NCBI GenBank assembly: GCA_027920525.1
Contig: CP115858.1
Span: forward strand, 4,216,001 to 4,280,000
Origin: Chryseobacterium daecheongense
GTDB lineage: Bacteria > Bacteroidota > Bacteroidia > Flavobacteriales > Weeksellaceae
Length of the DNA stretch: 64,000 nt
Direction of reading: 5' to 3'
Part shown: piece by piece, positions 63,484 to 64,000 of the stretch
Position numbering within the stretch: position 1 is the first letter of the stretch
Layout of the letters: each line of letters starts with the position of its first letter
Position numbers and translations under genes: made by a program
Notes under the pieces: generated by a model
What the model was told of the DNA's origin: nothing
The model's input: only the letters and a program-made list of their open reading frames with translations
The model's database searches: none

Positions 63484-63735
63484 ATGAATATTTTCAATTT
63501 CACGGCACATTTTGGTACAGAAGAGGATTGTAGGAAGCATTTTAAAGAGCAACGAGATAAAGAGGGTGTTTGTTGCAAGCGATGTAAAGGAAAAGAACAT
63601 TATTGGCTCCCATCAAAATGGAGTTATCAATGCAAATCATGCTCTTTTCGAACTTCACTACGTAGTGGAACTGTTATGGAGAATTCAAACCTTCCATTCT
63701 TAGTTTGGTATAAAACGATAAATTTTACACTTTAA
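63484..63735 (+). pseudogene. IS1595-family transposase, N-terminal fragment
   Basis: The 83-residue frame has the zinc-ribbon start of IS1595-type transposases: Cys-x2-Cys in CKRCKG, a second pair in CKSCSF, then RTSLRSGTVMENSNLPFLVW. The family runs on for about 200 more residues with the DDN/DDE core. Here a stop follows TINFTL, and I find no continuation in the next 260 bp. It is a dead insertion-sequence fragment. Confidence 0.75.
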
Positions 63736-63932
63736 GCCTAATAGTTGATTTTATATGTTTCGAAGGAATAGAATAATCCAGAAAAGAAACTCCCTTTCAT
63801 TTTCTGAAGAGGAGTTATAATTTATGAAATGCCTCTTGCGGCTGAGAGGTCTTATTTTTTTACTCCATATTTTTTCTTTTATTAGAATTATAAATGCTAA
63901 AAATTTTTTAAATGTGAAGACGTAAATAACTT
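63736..63932. other. non-coding stretch with a weak terminator
   Basis: CCTCT-TGCGGCTG-AGAGG is followed by TCTTATTTTTTT (63833-63858), a plausible terminator. Nothing else is recognised. Confidence 0.4.
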
Positions 63933-64000
63933 TTATTTTAATCGTTTCAACGACATTTGTGTAATAGGACCCGAACCAGTACTTCCTGAACTTAAATGCT
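63933..64000 (-). CDS. possible C-terminal end of a gene beyond the window
   Basis: A minus-strand frame from the right edge to a TAA at 63933-63935 encodes a Ser/Gly-rich end, SSGSTGSGPITQMSLKRLK. It is far too short to judge. It could be the tail of a real gene or a chance frame. Confidence 0.2.
   Translation of the reverse strand, partial: HLSSGSTGSGPITQMSLKRLK

Noticed and set aside
63388..63600. Minus-strand 70-codon hydrophobic frame across the recombinase and transposase fragments
   Set aside because: It lies opposite two sequences with clear protein homology on the plus strand and is a shadow of them.
1..64000. CRISPR arrays, rRNA genes, intact tRNA genes, plasmid origins
   Set aside because: I looked for regular repeats with spacers, conserved rRNA segments, cloverleaf genes with complete arms, and iterons. 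None was convincing; the only tRNA-like sequences are the relics near 53.8 kb.

Overview
The window looks like a chromosomal segment of a low-GC member of the Bacteroidota, most likely the family Weeksellaceae and close to Chryseobacterium. The support is: many promoters with the Bacteroidota -7 element TAnnTTTG, few Shine-Dalgarno sequences, a gldD gliding/secretion lipoprotein, Bacteroidota-type (T6SS-iii) sheath genes, two M13 peptidases, and many lipoproteins. There is no rRNA gene and no intact tRNA, so genus level is an inference.

Layout, left to right. 1-8.6 kb: a VWA protein cut by the window edge, a SIMPL-domain protein, an amidohydrolase with a SnoaL-like tail, a TPR-containing LytS-type histidine kinase and its LytTR response regulator, a lipocalin lipoprotein and CinA. 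Two pairs of direct repeats with an exact 21-bp period lie in front of the SIMPL gene and between the amidohydrolase and kinase genes; they look like operators of the LytTR regulator. 8.6-20.4 kb: a very large GH18-NodB deacetylase-GT2 fusion, two tandem M13 metallopeptidases, an unrecognised protein with kinase-like motifs, and a stand-alone tssB-tssC contractile sheath operon. 20.4-28.4 kb: core genes (mutY, gldD, a PfkB kinase, a SurA-like chaperone, a nitronate monooxygenase-like flavoprotein, an alpha/beta hydrolase, an HD phosphohydrolase, a rhodanese and queG). 28.5-34.8 kb: a tripartite RND efflux operon. 35-40.6 kb: a structured intergenic stretch that may encode a small RNA, a DUF2459 protein, an MBL-fold hydrolase, and a cold-shock cluster (CspA-like protein, CSD protein, half-length DEAD-box protein and a 51-codon gene).

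40.6-46.6 kb: a MocR-type regulator with three direct repeats in front of it, then a clear cobalamin riboswitch leading into prpB-prpC-prpD. This suggests that vitamin B12 shuts off the B12-independent methylcitrate route for propionate, presumably in favour of a methylmalonyl-CoA route encoded elsewhere. 46.7-53.6 kb: small membrane proteins, a Crp/Fnr regulator, two lipoproteins, then a compact tetR-MFS-ogt-alkA run that joins a regulator and an exporter to two alkylation-repair enzymes, and a nucleotidyltransferase.

53.7-64 kb is accessory in character. It opens with tRNA relics and decayed coding fragments, then carries an Nramp-like transporter lacking the usual metal-binding motif residues, a DUF3606 protein, a three-domain DNA ligase D without a Ku gene in view, a CDF transporter, about 1 kb of AT-rich DNA with an isolated terminator, a lone KAS III-like enzyme, a serine recombinase broken by a frameshift behind a 43-bp dyad, and a truncated IS1595-type transposase. 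I read this as a genomic island or integration hot spot whose left edge is near 53.9 kb.
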